Source: Amaranthus tricolor
Taxonomy: Eukaryota; Streptophyta; Magnoliopsida; Caryophyllales; Amaranthaceae
NCBI RefSeq assembly: GCF_026212465.1
Contig: NC_080063.1
Coordinates: forward strand, 64,501 to 128,500
Direction: 5' to 3'
DNA length: 64,000 nt
Below, piece by piece: positions 25,901 through 39,712 of this stretch (its first letter is position 1; the number at the start of each line of letters is the position of its first letter). A program made the translations under genes and the position numbers. The notes beneath the pieces were generated by a model. The model did not search any database. It was given only the letters and a program-made list of their open reading frames with translations, and was not told the origin of the DNA.

Positions 25901-26856
25901 GAACATGGATCAATGATCAATGAAGAATGAACGATGAAGAATGAACAAGGATCAATGATCAATATCGAATGAACGATGAAGAATGAACAAGGATCAATGA
26001 TCAATGAAGAATGAACGATGAAGAATGAACAAGGATCATTGATCAATGACGAATGAACGATGAATAATGAACAAAGATCAATGATGAATGAAGAATGAAC
26101 GATGAAGAATGAACAAGGATTAATGGTCAATGACGAATGAACGATGAAGAATGAACAAGGATCAATGATCAATGACGAATGAACGATGAAGAATGAACAT
26201 GGATCAATGATCAATGAAGAATGAACGATGAAGAATGAACAAGGATCAATGATCAATGAAGAATGAACGATGAAGAATGAATAACGATCAATGATCAATG
26301 ACGAATGAACGATGAAGAATGAACAAGGATCAATGATCAATGAAGAATGAACGATGAAGAATAAACAAGGATCCATGATCAATGAAGAATGAACGATGAA
26401 GAATGAACAAGGATCAATGATAAATGAAGAATGAACGATGAAGAATAAACAAGGATCAATGATCAATGAAGAATGAACGATGAAGAATGAACAAGGATCA
26501 ATGGTCAATGACGAATGAACGATGAAGAATGAACAAGGATCAATGATCAATATCGAATGAACGATGAAGAATGAACAAGGATCAATGATCAATGAAGAAT
26601 GAACGATGAAGAATAAAGAAGGATCAATGATCAATGAAGAATGAACGATGAAGAATGAACAAGGATTAATGGTCAATGACGAATGAACGATGAAGAATGA
26701 ACAAGGATCAATGATCAATATCGAATGAACGATGAAGAATGAACAAGGATCAATGATCAATGAAGAATCAACGATAAAGAATGAACAAGGATCAATAATC
26801 AATGAAGAATGAACGACGAAGAATGAATAAGGATCAATGATCAATGACGAATGAAC

Positions 26857-29800
26857 GATGAAAATGAACAAGGATTAATGATCAATGACGAATGAACGAT
26901 GAAGAATGAACAAGGATTAATGATCAATGAAGAATAAACGATGAAGAATGAACAAGGATTAATGGTCAATGACGAATGAACGATGAAGAATGAACAAGGA
27001 ACAATGATCAATGACGAATGAACGATGAAGAATGAACATGGATCAATGATCAATGAAGAATGAACGATGAAAAATGAACAAGGATCAATGATCAATATCG
27101 AATGAACGATGAAGAATGAACAAGGATCAATGATCAATGAAGAATGAACGATGAAGAATGAACAAGGATCATTGATCAATGACGAATGAACGATGAATAA
27201 TGAACAAAGATCAATGATCAATGAAGAATGAACGATGAAGAATGAACAAGGATTAATGGTCAATGACGAATGAACGATGAAGAATGAACAAGGATCAATG
27301 ATCAATGACGAATGAACGATGAAGAATGAACAAGGATCAATGATCAATGAAGAATGAACGATGAAGAATAAACAAGGATCAATGATCAATGAAGAATGAA
27401 CGATGAAGAATGAACAAGGATTAATGGTCAATGACGAATGAACGATGAAGAATGAACAAGGATCAATGATCAATATCGAATGAACGATGAAGAATGAACA
27501 AGGATCAATGATCAATGAAGAATGAACGATGAAGAATGAACAAGGATCATTGATCAATGACGAATGAACGATGAATAATGAACAAAGATCAATGATGAAT
27601 GAAGAATGAACGATGAAGAATGAACAAGGATTAATGGTCAATGACGAATGAACGATGAAGAATGAACAAGGATCAATGATCAATGACGAATGAACGATGA
27701 AGAATGAACAAGGATCAATGATCAATGAAGAATGAACGATGAAGAATAAACAAGGATCAATGATCAATGAAGAATGAACGATGAAGAATGAACAAGGATT
27801 AATGGTCAATGACGAATGAACGATGAAGAATGAACAAGGATCAATGATCAATATCGAATGAACGATGAAGAATGAACAAGGATCAATGATCAATGAAGAA
27901 TCAACGATAAAGAATGAACAAGCATCAATAATCAATGAAGAATGAACGACGAAGAATGAATAAGGATCAATGATCAATGACGAATGAACGATGAAAATGA
28001 ACAAGGATTAATGATCAATGACGAATGAACGATGAAGAATGAACAAGGATTAATGATCAATGAAGAATGAACGATGAAGAATGAACAAGGATTAATGGTC
28101 AATGACGAATGAACGATGAAGAATGAACAAGGAACAACGATCAATGACGAATGAACGATGAAGAATGAACATGGATCAATGATCAATGAAGAATGAACGA
28201 TGAAGAATGAACAAGGATCAATGATCAATGAAGAATGAACGATGAAGAATGAATAACGATCAATGATCAATGACGAATGAACGATGAAGAATGAACAAGG
28301 ATCAATGATCAATGAAGAATGAACTATGAAGAATAAACAAGGATCCATGATCAATGAAGAATGAACGATGAAGAATGAACAAGGATCAATGGTCAATGAC
28401 GAATGAATGATGAAGAATGAACAAGGATTAATGGTCAATGACGAATGAACGATGAAGAATGAACAAGGATCAATGATCAATGACGAATGAACGATGAAGA
28501 ATGAACAAGGATCAATGATAAATGAAGAATGAACGATGAAGAATAAACAAGGATCAATGATCAATGAAGAATGAACGATGAAGAATGAACAAGGATCAAT
28601 GGTCAATGACGAATGAACGATGAAGAATGAACAAGGATCAATGATCAATATCGAATGAACGATGAAGAATGAACAAGGATCAATGATCAATGAAGAATGA
28701 ACGATGAAGAATAAAGAAGGATCAATGATCAATGAAGAATGAACGATGAAGAATGAACAAGGATTAATGGTCAATGACGAATGAACGATGAAGAATGAAC
28801 AAGGATCAATGATCAATATCGAATGAACGATGAAGAATGAACAAGGATCAATGATCAATGAAGAATCAACGATAAAGAATGAACAAGGATCAATAATCAA
28901 TGAAGAATGAACGACGAAGAATGAATAAGGATCAATGATCAATGACGAATGAACGATGAAAATGAACAAGGATTAATGATCAATGACGAATGAACGATGA
29001 AGAATGAACAAGGATTAATGATCAATGAAGAATAAACGATGAAGAATGAACAAGGATTAATGGTCAATGACGAATGAACGATGAAGAATGAACAAGGAAC
29101 AATGATCAATGACGAATGAACGATGAAGAATGAACATGGATCAATGATCAATGAAGAATGAACGATGAAGAATGAATAACGATCAATGATCAATGACGAA
29201 TGAACGATGAAGAATGAACAAGGATCAATGATCAATGAAGAATGAACGATGAAGAATGAACAAGGATTAATGGTCAATGACGAATGAACGATGAAGAATG
29301 AACAAGGAACAACGATCAATGACGAATGAACGATGAAGAATGAACATGGATCAATGATCAATGAAGAATGAACGATGAAGAATGAACAAGGATCAATGAT
29401 CAATGAAGAATGAACGATGAAGAATGAATAACGATCAATGATCAATGACGAATGAACGATGAAGAATGAACAAGGATCAATGATAAATGAAGAATGAACG
29501 ATGAAGAATAAACAAGGATCAATGATCAATGAAGAATGAACGATGAAGAATGAACAAGGATCAATGGTCAATGACGAATGAACGATGAAGAATGAACAAG
29601 GATCAATGATCAATATCGAATGAACGATGAAGAATGAACAAGGATCAATGATCAATGAAGAATGAACGATGAAGAATAAAGAAGGATCAATGATCAATGA
29701 AGAATGAACGATGAAGAATGAACAAGGATTAATGGTCAATGACGAATGAACGATGATGAATGAACAAGGATCAATGATCAATATCGAATGAACGATGAAG

Positions 29801-30689
29801 AATGAACAAGGATCAATGATCAATGAAGAATCAACGATAAAGAATGAACGAGGATCAATAATCAATGAAGAATGAACGACGAAGAATGAATAAGGATCAA
29901 TGATCAATGACGAATGAACGATGAAAATGAACAAGGATTAATGATCAATGACGAATGAACGATGAAGAATGAACAAGGATTAATGATCAATGAAGAATAA
30001 ACGATGAAGAATGAACAAGGATTAATGGTCAATGACGAATGAACGATGAAGAATGAACAAGGAACAATGATCAATGACGAATGAACGATGAAGAATGAAC
30101 ATGGATCAATGATCAATGAAGAATGAACGATGAAGAATGAACAAGGATCAATGATCAATATCGAATGAACGATGAAGAATGAACAAGGATCAATGATCAA
30201 TGAAGAATGAACGATGAAGAATGAACAAGGATCATTGATCAATGACGAATGAACGATGAATAATGAACAAAGATCAATGATCAATGAAGAAGGAACGATG
30301 AAGAATGAACAAGGATTAATGGTCAATGACGAATGAACGATGAAGAATGAACAAGGATCAATGATCAATGACGAATGAACGATGAAGAATGAACAAGGAT
30401 CAATGATCAATGAAGAATGAACGATGAAGAATAAACAAGGATCAATGATCAATGAAGAATGAACGATGAAGAATGAACAAGGATTAATGGTCAATGACGA
30501 ATGAACGATGAAGAATGAACAAGGATCAATGATCAATATCGAATGAACGATGAAGAATGAACAAGGATCAATGATCAATGAAGAATCAACGATAAAGAAT
30601 GAACAAGGATCAATAATCAATGAAGAATGAACGACGAAGAATGAATAAGGATCAATGATCAATGACGAATGAACGATGAAAATGAACAA
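26857..30689. repeat. Higher-order repeat ladder, periods 1,133, 965, 965 and 755 bp
   Basis: A marker unit with one base deleted (GATGAAAATGAAC) occurs at 26857, 27990, 28955, 29920 and 30675. The spacings are 27, 23, 23 and 18 units of 42 bp, each minus one base. The marker is always preceded by a run containing ACGACGAAGAATGAATAAGG and followed by AACAAGGATTAATGATC, so these are copies of one ancestral unit with different numbers of internal monomers. The same marker appears at 1637, 2238, 32046, 33679 and 35050. Confidence 0.85.
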
Positions 30690-33600
30690 GGATTAATGAT
30701 CAATGACGAATGAACGATGAAGAATGAACAAGGATTAATGATCAATGAAGAATAAACGATGAAGAATGAACAAGGATTAATGGTCAATGACGAATGAACG
30801 ATGAAGAATGAACAAGGATCAATGATCAATGAAGAATGAACGATGAAGAATGAACAAGGAGTAATGGTCAATGACGAATGAACGATGAAGAATGAACAAG
30901 GATCAATGATCGTTGAAGAATGAACAAGGATCAATGATCAATTACGAATGAACGATGAAGAATGAACAAGGATCAATGATCAATGAAGAATGAACAAGGA
31001 GTAATGGTCAATGACGAATGAACGATGAAGAATGAACAAGGATCAATGATCTCTGACGAATGAACGATGAAGAATGAACAAGGATCAATGATCAATGAAG
31101 AATGAACGATGAAGAATGAACAAGGATCAATGATCAATGAAGAATGAACGATGAAGAATGAACAAGGATCAATGGTCAATGACGAATGAACGATGAAGAA
31201 TGAACAAGGATCAATGATCGATGAAGAATGAACGATGAAGAATGAACAAGGATTAATGGTCAATGACGAATGAACGATGAAGAATGAACAAGGATCAATG
31301 ATCAATGAAGAATGAACGATGAAGAATGAACAAGGAGTAATGGTCAATGACGAATGAACGATGAAGAATGAACAAGGATCAATGATCGTTGAAGAATGAA
31401 CAAGGATCAATGATCAATTACGAATGAACGATGAAGAATGAACAAGGATCAATGATCAATGAAGAATGAACAAGGAGTAATGGTCAATGACGAATGAACG
31501 ATGAAGAATGAACAAGGATCAATGATCTCTGACGAATGAACGATGAAGAATGAACAAGGATCAATGATCAATGAAGAATGAACGATGAAGAATGAACAAG
31601 GATCAATGATCAATGAAGAATGAACGATGAAGAATGAACAAGGATCAATGGTCAATGACGAATGAACGATGAAGAATGAACAAGGATCAATGATCGATGA
31701 CGAATGAACGATGAAGAATGAACAAGGATCAATGGTCAATGACGAATGAACGATGAAGAATGAACAAGGAACAATGATCAATGACGAATGAACGATGAAG
31801 AATGAACAAGGATCAACGCTCAATATCGAATGAACGATGAAGAATGAACAAGGATCAATGATCAATATCGAATGAACGATGAAGAATGAACAAGGATCAA
31901 TGATCAATGAAGAATCAACGATGAAGAATGAACAAGGATCAATGATCAATGAAGAATCAACGATAAAGAATGAACAAGGATCAATAATCAATGAAGAATG
32001 AACGACGAAGAATGAATAAGGATCAATGATCAATGACGAATGAACGATGAAAATGAACAAGGATTAATGATCAATGACGAATGAACGATGAAGAATGAAC
32101 AAGGATTAATGATCAATGAAGAATGAACGATGAAGAATGAACAAGGATTAATGGTCAATGACGAATGAACGATGAAGAATGAACAAGGAACAATGATCAA
32201 TGACGAATGAACGATGAAGAATGAACATGGATCAATGATCAATGAAGAATGAACGATGAAGAATGAACAAGGATCAATGATCAATAAAGAATGAACGATG
32301 AAGAATGAATAACGATCAATGATCAATGACGAATGAACGATGAAGAATGAACAAGGATCAATGATCAATGAAGAATGAACGATGAAAAATAAACAAGGAT
32401 CCATGATCAATGAAGAATGAACGATGAAGAATGAACAAGGATCAATGGTCAATGACGAATGAAAGATGAAGAATGAACAAGGATCAATGGTCAATATCGA
32501 ATGAACGATGAAGGTCAATGACGAATGAACGATGAAGAATGAACAAGGATCAATGATCAATGACGAATGAACGATGAAGAATGAACGAGGATCAATGATC
32601 AATGACGAATGAATGATGAAGAATGAACAAGGATCAATGATCAATGAAGAATGAACGATGAAGAATGAACAAGGATCAATGCTCAATATCGAATGAACGA
32701 TGAAGAATGAACAAGGATCAATGATCAATGAAGAATGAACGATGAAGAATAAACAAGGATCAATGATCAATGAAGAATGAACGATGAAGAATGAACAAGG
32801 ATCAATGGTCAATAACGAATGAACGATGAAGAATGAACAAGGATCAATGATCAATGAAGAATTAAAGATGAAGAATGAACAAGGATCAATGCTCAATATC
32901 GTATGAACAATGAAGAATGAACAAGGATCAATGATCAAAGAAGAATCAACGATGAAGAATGAACAAGGATCAATGATCAATGAAAAATGAACAAGGATCA
33001 ATGATCAATGAAGAATGAACAAGGATTAATGGTCAATGACAAATGAACGATGAAGAATGAACAAGGATCAATGCTCAATGAAGAATGAACGATGAAGAAT
33101 GAACAAGGATCAATGATCAATGAAGAATGAACGATGAAGAATGAACAAGGATCAATAATTAATGAAGAATGAACGATGAAGAATGAACAAGGATCAATGC
33201 ACAATATCGAATGAACGATGAAGAATGAACAAGGATCAATGATCAATCAAGAATGAACGATGAAGAATAAACAAGGATCAATGATCAATGAAGAATGAAC
33301 GATGAAGAATGAACAAGGATCAATAGTCAATGACGAATGAACGATGAAGAATGAACAAGGATCAATGATCAATGACGAATGAACGATGAAGAATGAACAA
33401 GGATCAATGATCAATGAAGAATGAACGATGAAGAATAAACAAGGATCAATGATCAATGAAGAATGAACGATGAAGAATGAACAAGGATTAATGGTCAATG
33501 ACGAATGAACGATGAAGAATGAACAAGGATCAATGATCAATATCGAATGAACGATGAAGAATGAACAAGGATCAATGATCAATGAAGAATCAACGATAAA

Positions 33601-36403
33601 GAATGAACAAGGATCAATAATCAATGAAGAATGAACGACGAAGAATGAATAAGGATCAATGATCAATGACGAATGAACGATGAAAATGAACAAGGATTAA
33701 TGATCAATGACGAATGAACGATGAAGAATGAACAAGGATTAATGATCAATGAAGAATAAACGATGAAGAATGAACAAGGATTAATGGTCAATGACGAATG
33801 AACGATGAAGAATGAACAAGGATCAATGATCAATGAAGAATGAACGATGAAGAATGAACAAGGAGTAATGGTCAATGACGAATGAACGATGAAGAATGAA
33901 CAAGGATCAATGATCGTTGAAGAATGAACAAGGATCAATGATCAATTACGAATGAACGATGAAGAATGAACAAGGATCAATGATCAATGAAGAATGAACA
34001 AGGAGTAATGGTCAATGACGAATGAACGATGAAGAATGAACAAGGATCAATGATCTCTGACGAATGAACGATGAAGAATGAACAAGGATCAATGATCAAT
34101 GAAGAATGAACGATGAAGAATGAACAAGGATCAATGATCAATGAAGAATGAACGATGAAGAATGAACAAGGATCAATGGTCAATGACGAATGAACGATGA
34201 AGAATGAACAAGGATCAATGATCGATGAAGAATGAACGATGAAGAATGAACAAGGATTAATGGTCAATGACGAATGAACGATGAAGAATGAACAAGGATC
34301 AATGATCAATGAAGAATGAACGATGAAGAATGAACAAGGAGTAATGGTCAATGACGAATGAACGATGAAGAATGAACAAGGATCAATGATCGTTGAAGAA
34401 TGAACAAGGATCAATGATCAATTACGAATGAACGATGAAGAATGAACAAGGATCAATGATCAATGAAGAATGAACAAGGAGTAATGGTCAATGACGAATG
34501 AACGATGAAGAATGAACAAGGATCAATGATCTCTGACGAATGAACGATGAAGAATGAACAAGGATCAATGATCAATGAAGAATGAACGATGAAGAATGAA
34601 CAAGGATCAATGATCAATGAAGAATGAACGATGAAGAATGAACAAGGATCAATGGTCAATGACGAATGAACGATGAAGAATGAACAAGGATCAATGATCG
34701 ATGACGAATGAACGATGAAGAATGAACAAGGATCAATGGTCAATGACGAATGAACGATGAAGAATGAACAAGGAACAATGATCAATGACGAATGAACGAT
34801 GAAGAATGAACAAGGATCAACGCTCAATATCGAATGAACGATGAAGAATGAACAAGGATCAATGATCAATATCGAATGAACGATGAAGAATGAACAAGGA
34901 TCAATGATCAATGAAGAATCAACGATGAAGAATGAACAAGGATCAATGATCAATGAAGAATCAACGATAAAGAATGAACAAGGATCAATAATCAATGAAG
35001 AATGAACGACGAAGAATGAATAAGGATCAATGATCAATGACGAATGAACGATGAAAATGAACAAGGATTAATGATCAATGACGAATGAACGATGAAGAAT
35101 GAACAAGGATTAATGATCAATGAAGAATGAACGATGAAGAATGAACAAGGATTAATGGTCAATGACGAATGAACGATGAAGAATGAACAAGGAACAATGA
35201 TCAATGACGAATGAACGATGAAGAATGAACATGGATCAATGATCAATGAAGAATGAACGATGAAGAATGAACAAGGATCAATGATCAATAAAGAATGAAC
35301 GATGAAGAATGAATAACGATCAATGATCAATGACGAATGAACGATGAAGAATGAACAAGGATCAATGATCAATGAAGAATGAACGATGAAAAATAAACAA
35401 GGATCCATGATCAATGAAGAATGAACGATGAAGAATGAACAAGGATCAATGGTCAATGACGAATGAAAGATGAAGAATGAACAAGGATCAATGGTCAATA
35501 TCGAATGAACGATGAAGGTCAATGACGAATGAACGATGAAGAATGAACAAGGATCAATGATCAATGACGAATGAACGATGAAGAATGAACGAGGATCAAT
35601 GATCAATGACGAATGAATGATGAAGAATGAACAAGGATCAATGATCAATGAAGAATGAACGATGAAGAATGAACAAGGATCAATGCTCAATATCGAATGA
35701 ACGATGAAGAATGAACAAGGATCAATGATCAATGAAGAATGAACGATGAAGAATAAACAAGGATCAATGATCAATGAAGAATGAACGATGAAGAATGAAC
35801 AAGGATCAATGGTCAATAACGAATGAACGATGAAGAATGAACAAGGATCAATGATCAATGAAGAATTAAAGATGAAGAATGAACAAGGATCAATGCTCAA
35901 TATCGTATGAACAATGAAGAATGAACAAGGATCAATGATCAAAGAAGAATCAACGATGAAGAATGAACAAGGATCAATGATCAATGAAAAATGAACAAGG
36001 ATCAATGATCAATGAAGAATGAACAAGGATTAATGGTCAATGACAAATGAACGATGAAGAATGAACAAGGATCAATGCTCAATGAAGAATGAACGATGAA
36101 GAATGAACAAGGATCAATGATCAATGAAGAATGAACGATGAAGAATGAACAAGGATCAATAATTAATGAAGAATGAACGATGAAGAATGAACAAGGATCA
36201 ATGCACAATATCGAATGAACGATGAAGAATGAACAAGGATCAATGATCAATCAAGAATGAACGATGAAGAATAAACAAGGATCAATGATCAATGAAGAAT
36301 GAACGATGAAGAATGAACAAGGATCAATAGTCAATGACGAATGAACGATGAAGAATGAACAAGGATCAATGATCAATGACGAATGAACGATGAAGAATGA
36401 ACA
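30327..36403. repeat. Tandem duplication of satellite, period 3,004 bp
   Basis: About 30330-33399 and about 33334-36403 agree at a constant offset of 3,004 bp, including rare features such as TCTCTGACG, GCACAATATCG, CAATAACGAATG and the irregular GATGAAGGTCAATG junction. No difference was noticed within the duplicated span. The copies part near 36403, where AACAAGG meets AACATGG. Inside each copy there is a further partial repeat at about 476 bp. Confidence 0.85.
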
Positions 36404-36624
36404 TGGATCAATGATCAATGAAGAATGAACGATGAAGAATGAACAAGGATCAATGATCAATGAAGAATGAACGATGAAGAATGAATAACGATCAATGATC
36501 AATGACGAATGAATGATGAAGAATGAACAAGGATCAATGATCAACGAAGAATGAACGATGAAGAATAAACAAGGATCCATGATCAATGAAGAATGAACGA
36601 TAAAGAATGAAGAAGGATCAATGG

Positions 36625-38619
36625 TCAATGACGAATGAACGATGAAGAATTCGAACCACTTAACTCATCAAGCATGTCATCAAGCCTAGGAATTGGAAAC
36701 CTGTACTTGATAGTAATATTGTTAACAGCTCTACTATCAATGCACATACGCCAAGTACCATCTTTTTTTGGAACCAAAAGAGCAGGAACAGCACACGGAC
36801 TCATAGACTCACGCACATAACCCATACCCATCAACTCTTCTATTTGACGTTGTAACTCCTTAGTTTCTAAAGGATTACATCTATAGGCAGGTTTATTTGG
36901 CAATGGTGCGCCTGGAATGAGATCAATTTGATGCTCAATTCCTCTCAAAGGTGGTAACCCCTTAGGCAACTCATTAGGAAAAACATCCTCAAACTCCTTA
37001 ATCAATTGTGCCAAGTTAGGATTTTGACTCACAAATTTTTCGTGGATTTCTTTGGAATATAATAAGAACAACTCTCCCTCACCTTCAAACTCCCTCTCAA
37101 ATTCTTTAAAGGACAATAAAGAAATTTCTTTGTGTGGTTTTTGTGAAAGCCGTGGGGGTGGTAAAGGGTGTAATTTTTTTTGTTTCCCTTGGTGAGTTAT
37201 AGTGTATGTATTATGGTATCCATCATGAAATGATTTTCTATCCGTTTGCCATGGCCTACCGAGCAGAATATGACAAGCATCCATTGACACAACATCACAC
37301 AATTGACTATCATGATAGGAACCAATAGAAAAACTAACCATGCATTGCTTTCTAACTCCCGTACTAGAATTAGAATCTAACCAACTCAACTTGTAAGGGT
37401 GTGGATGATTAGTGGTGGTAAGACCAAGTCTAGACACTAAAGTCTTTGACACAGTATTAGCCTCACTACCCCCGTCAATAATTAAATCACATACCTCGTC
37501 ACCAATTTTACATTTGGTGATGAAAATGTGTTGCCTTTGTGGCGCCAAAGGCTCCTCCACTCGTGCTTGCAATGCCCTCCTAACAACCAGATTGGTTTTG
37601 TCCTCCATCTCCGGAAAGCAATGATCTTCTTCCCCATCCTCTTCATTGGGATTCTCGATCTCCTCTTCTTCTGTTTCAAAATCCTCCCAATTAATGTTTT
37701 GCGTGGCCATAAGCTTAACCTCTTGGATTGTTAAAGCTCTTGAGTTAGGACAATCCTTCTTGAAATGACCTCTACCTCCACACTTGTAACAGACAATGTC
37801 GCTAAGTTTGAAGTCTTTCTTGTCTTTCTTAAGTGCTTCATTTGACTTGCTAAAGGAAGAACCCTCCTTCAAGGTGAAGGGTGGTTTGCGCACCACTGGA
37901 GTAGTGGTAGGCGTTTTCTTCTTTTTCCTCCTAGCATCAAACTTGGTCACAAGTTTGCAAGCTTCCACAAACGTGAGGTTAGTGTAACCTTCAAGCTTGT
38001 CTTGTAATTCTTGATCCAACCCAGCTACAAAACGCCCCATTTTGAGCTCTTCATTTTCAGTTACTTCACACACAATGGCAAGCCTATCAAACTCTTTGAT
38101 GTAGTCTTCCACGGAATCTCCATTTTGTTGCAAAGTACTCCACTTCACATATTGGCTTTGCTTGTAATTGTGAGGAATGAAACGGTCTCTCATCCGTTTC
38201 TTCATCTTGTTCCAAGTTGATATGGGAGCTTTACCCCTAAGGGTACGTGCCCTTTGTTCCCCTTGCAACCAACTGTCACCATAGCCCTTCAGTTTCACCT
38301 TGGCTATCTTATATTTCTGCACTTCTTCTTGAATATCCTTGTACTCAAAGTACCTTTCCAAGGATTTCTCCCATTCCAAGTACTTCTCTGGATCAAGTGA
38401 CCCATCAAAGGAAGGGACGTCTACTTTGAGACTCCTATCCTCCCTCCTAGGTGGAGGTTCTTCATCTTGATCTCTCCTATCTTGCTCGTTCAAGAGTCTT
38501 GCCATTAAGGCAGCAAGATTCCCTTGTAGATTGGCATTAGTCTCGGCCAACCTTTCTTGACTAGCAATGGATCGATTGAGAGCTTCCAAAGCTACCCTCA
38601 AATCTTGATTCTCTCCCAT
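36625..38619 (-). pseudogene. Truncated Ty3/gypsy gag-protease-RT polyprotein (element 1)
   Basis: The frame opens at ATG 38619; a longer in-frame extension starting at a GTG (38829) runs through the LTR and primer site and is not credible. Of the polyprotein, about 656 codons are element sequence. A Retrotrans_gag-type region lies at about residues 90-240, a CX2CX4HX4C zinc knuckle at 277-290 (CYKC, H, C), and an aspartic protease with active-site D382 in the variant DGG at about 365-460. The start of reverse transcriptase (about 548-656) includes the motif MCIDSRAVNN. The break falls just before the first catalytic Asp of RT, so no polymerase, RNase H or integrase remains. Eight satellite-encoded codons then lead to a stop. 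The frame up to the break has no internal stop. Lineage within Ty3/gypsy is uncertain. Confidence 0.9.
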
Positions 38620-38663
38620 GATATGTAGGTATTCGACCCCTTTGGAAGTGTATGGAAAAACTC

Positions 38664-38681
38664 CCCCTACCTGACGCGCCA
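38664..38681 (-). other. Primer-binding site of element 1
   Basis: On the minus strand TGGCGCGTCAGGTAGGGG lies two bases after the LTR end. It begins TGG, complementary to a tRNA CCA end, as expected. It does not match initiator tRNA-Met. I do not assign the tRNA. Confidence 0.7.
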
Positions 38682-38683
38682 AA

Positions 38684-39712
38684 TGATGTGTAAACAAGAT
38701 GAGAAACCTTGTTACAAAATGATAAGTTAAAGGGGTCACACGTTTTTTGGTATATTTTTTTAGTATGATCAGATTAGTTAGGGGAACTCTCACCCTAAAC
38801 TTGAGGATATAACAAGGAGGAACACTCACTCACTTGTTTGGGTGTAGCTTAGATTAGGGAACTCTCACCAAATCGTCAACTACAAGCTTTAGTTTTAGGA
38901 ACTCTCACTAAAACTCTAACTCTTCAAATTTGGAACACTCAAATTTGGACAATTAAAATTGACTAAACACAAGTCAAGTTCAATAAACAAAACACAAGTT
39001 TTTTGGCAAATTTCTGGATGTGTTTTTCATTCATCAAAGTATGCTATATATAGCATTCTTACATTAAATAATTACAACCTTTCACTTGCCTAAATAAATT
39101 CACAAAAGAAAATAAAAAGACAACAAAATAAAAGAGAATTAAGTGGCTAATCAATGTCCACATTAATCTCCATTACACACACTTAAGACTAATTAAACAA
39201 AGATTAAAACTAGGGAAGAAATGGCCAGTAATTAAACTCTTCACATGGCTCCTTCAAGTGTGCAAAGTAACATCCAAAACAGCCCATTCATTTGCCTGGT
39301 AACTCCCATTTACTCCTCCATTTAAGCTTCTTTATTATTGCATTTTACTCCTACAATAATGCCTAGTAACCCCCACTAAAAAAGGTTAATATTCAGCCAT
39401 AAATACTCCTAAAAACATGCCCCTTTGAATTCCAAAACTGCAGCTTTAAATAAGATTAAAAACCAGCTTTAAATCTCCTTAAAACATGCCCCTTCGTATT
39501 CCAAAACTGTTTGGAATTAATTCCTTGTAACCGACACCCTTTAATTTATACTTTCAACAAAGTACTTAGTCATACTTAGCAAAGTACAACCATTTGATGA
39601 CTTATTTGGACCGTGCATGCTATGATCAAAATAAGACTTGGACAAAATTAATTCCCTTGCATTGGATTGGACTTGGACATCTTGGACACTTGTACCTTGA
39701 CCATCTTGGTCA
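38684..39712 (-). repeat. 5' LTR of element 1 (1,029 bp)
   Basis: In element orientation it runs from TGACCAAGATGG to TTTACACATCA, giving TG...CA ends. The inner end is fixed by the primer-binding site and the outer end by the return of satellite at 39713. There is no second LTR to compare, so the exact outer base is inferred. Confidence 0.78.
39041..39056 (-). promoter_or_regulatory. Probable LTR TATA box in a 16-bp palindrome
   Basis: ATGCTATATATAGCAT reads the same on both strands and contains TATATATA. Its place in the middle of the LTR fits the promoter TATA box. Transcription in element direction would run left through gag-pro and then into satellite block 2. Confidence 0.5.

Larger units (their letters stand above)
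19977..36650. repeat. Satellite block 2, 42-bp unit (about 400 copies)
   Basis: Same family as block 1 and no other sequence type inside. The left 3.1 kb is the continuation of the paralogue of 3181-6311. From about 25.7 kb the block is dominated by higher-order units carrying a one-base deletion (GATGAAAATGAAC instead of GATGAAGAATGAAC), and 30.3-36.4 kb is a tandem duplication. An irregular junction, GATGAAGGTCAATGACG, occurs near 32510 and again near 35514. The block ends at 36650, where sequence changes abruptly to retrotransposon coding sequence. No gene is visible. Confidence 0.97.
36651..39712 (-). mobile_element. Ty3/gypsy LTR retrotransposon 1, 3'-truncated
   Basis: 3,062 bp on the minus strand: LTR, primer-binding site, gag, protease and the first part of RT. 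The rest of pol, the polypurine tract and the 3' LTR are missing. The lost side joins satellite abruptly after GAAGAAT at 36650. On the LTR side the element ends TTGGTCA and satellite resumes with CAATG. This could be one half of a target duplication, but its partner has been lost. The primer site differs from that of the other two element families, so this is a separate family. Confidence 0.88.

Noticed and set aside
38620..38829. N-terminal extension of the element 1 gag frame
   Set aside because: It starts at GTG and translates the LTR and primer-binding site. ATG 38619 follows the primer site and fits the expected layout.
36651..39712. Host gene for a zinc-finger or protease protein
   Set aside because: The order Gag, zinc knuckle, aspartic protease, RT, with a primer site and LTR upstream, is that of a Ty3/gypsy element.
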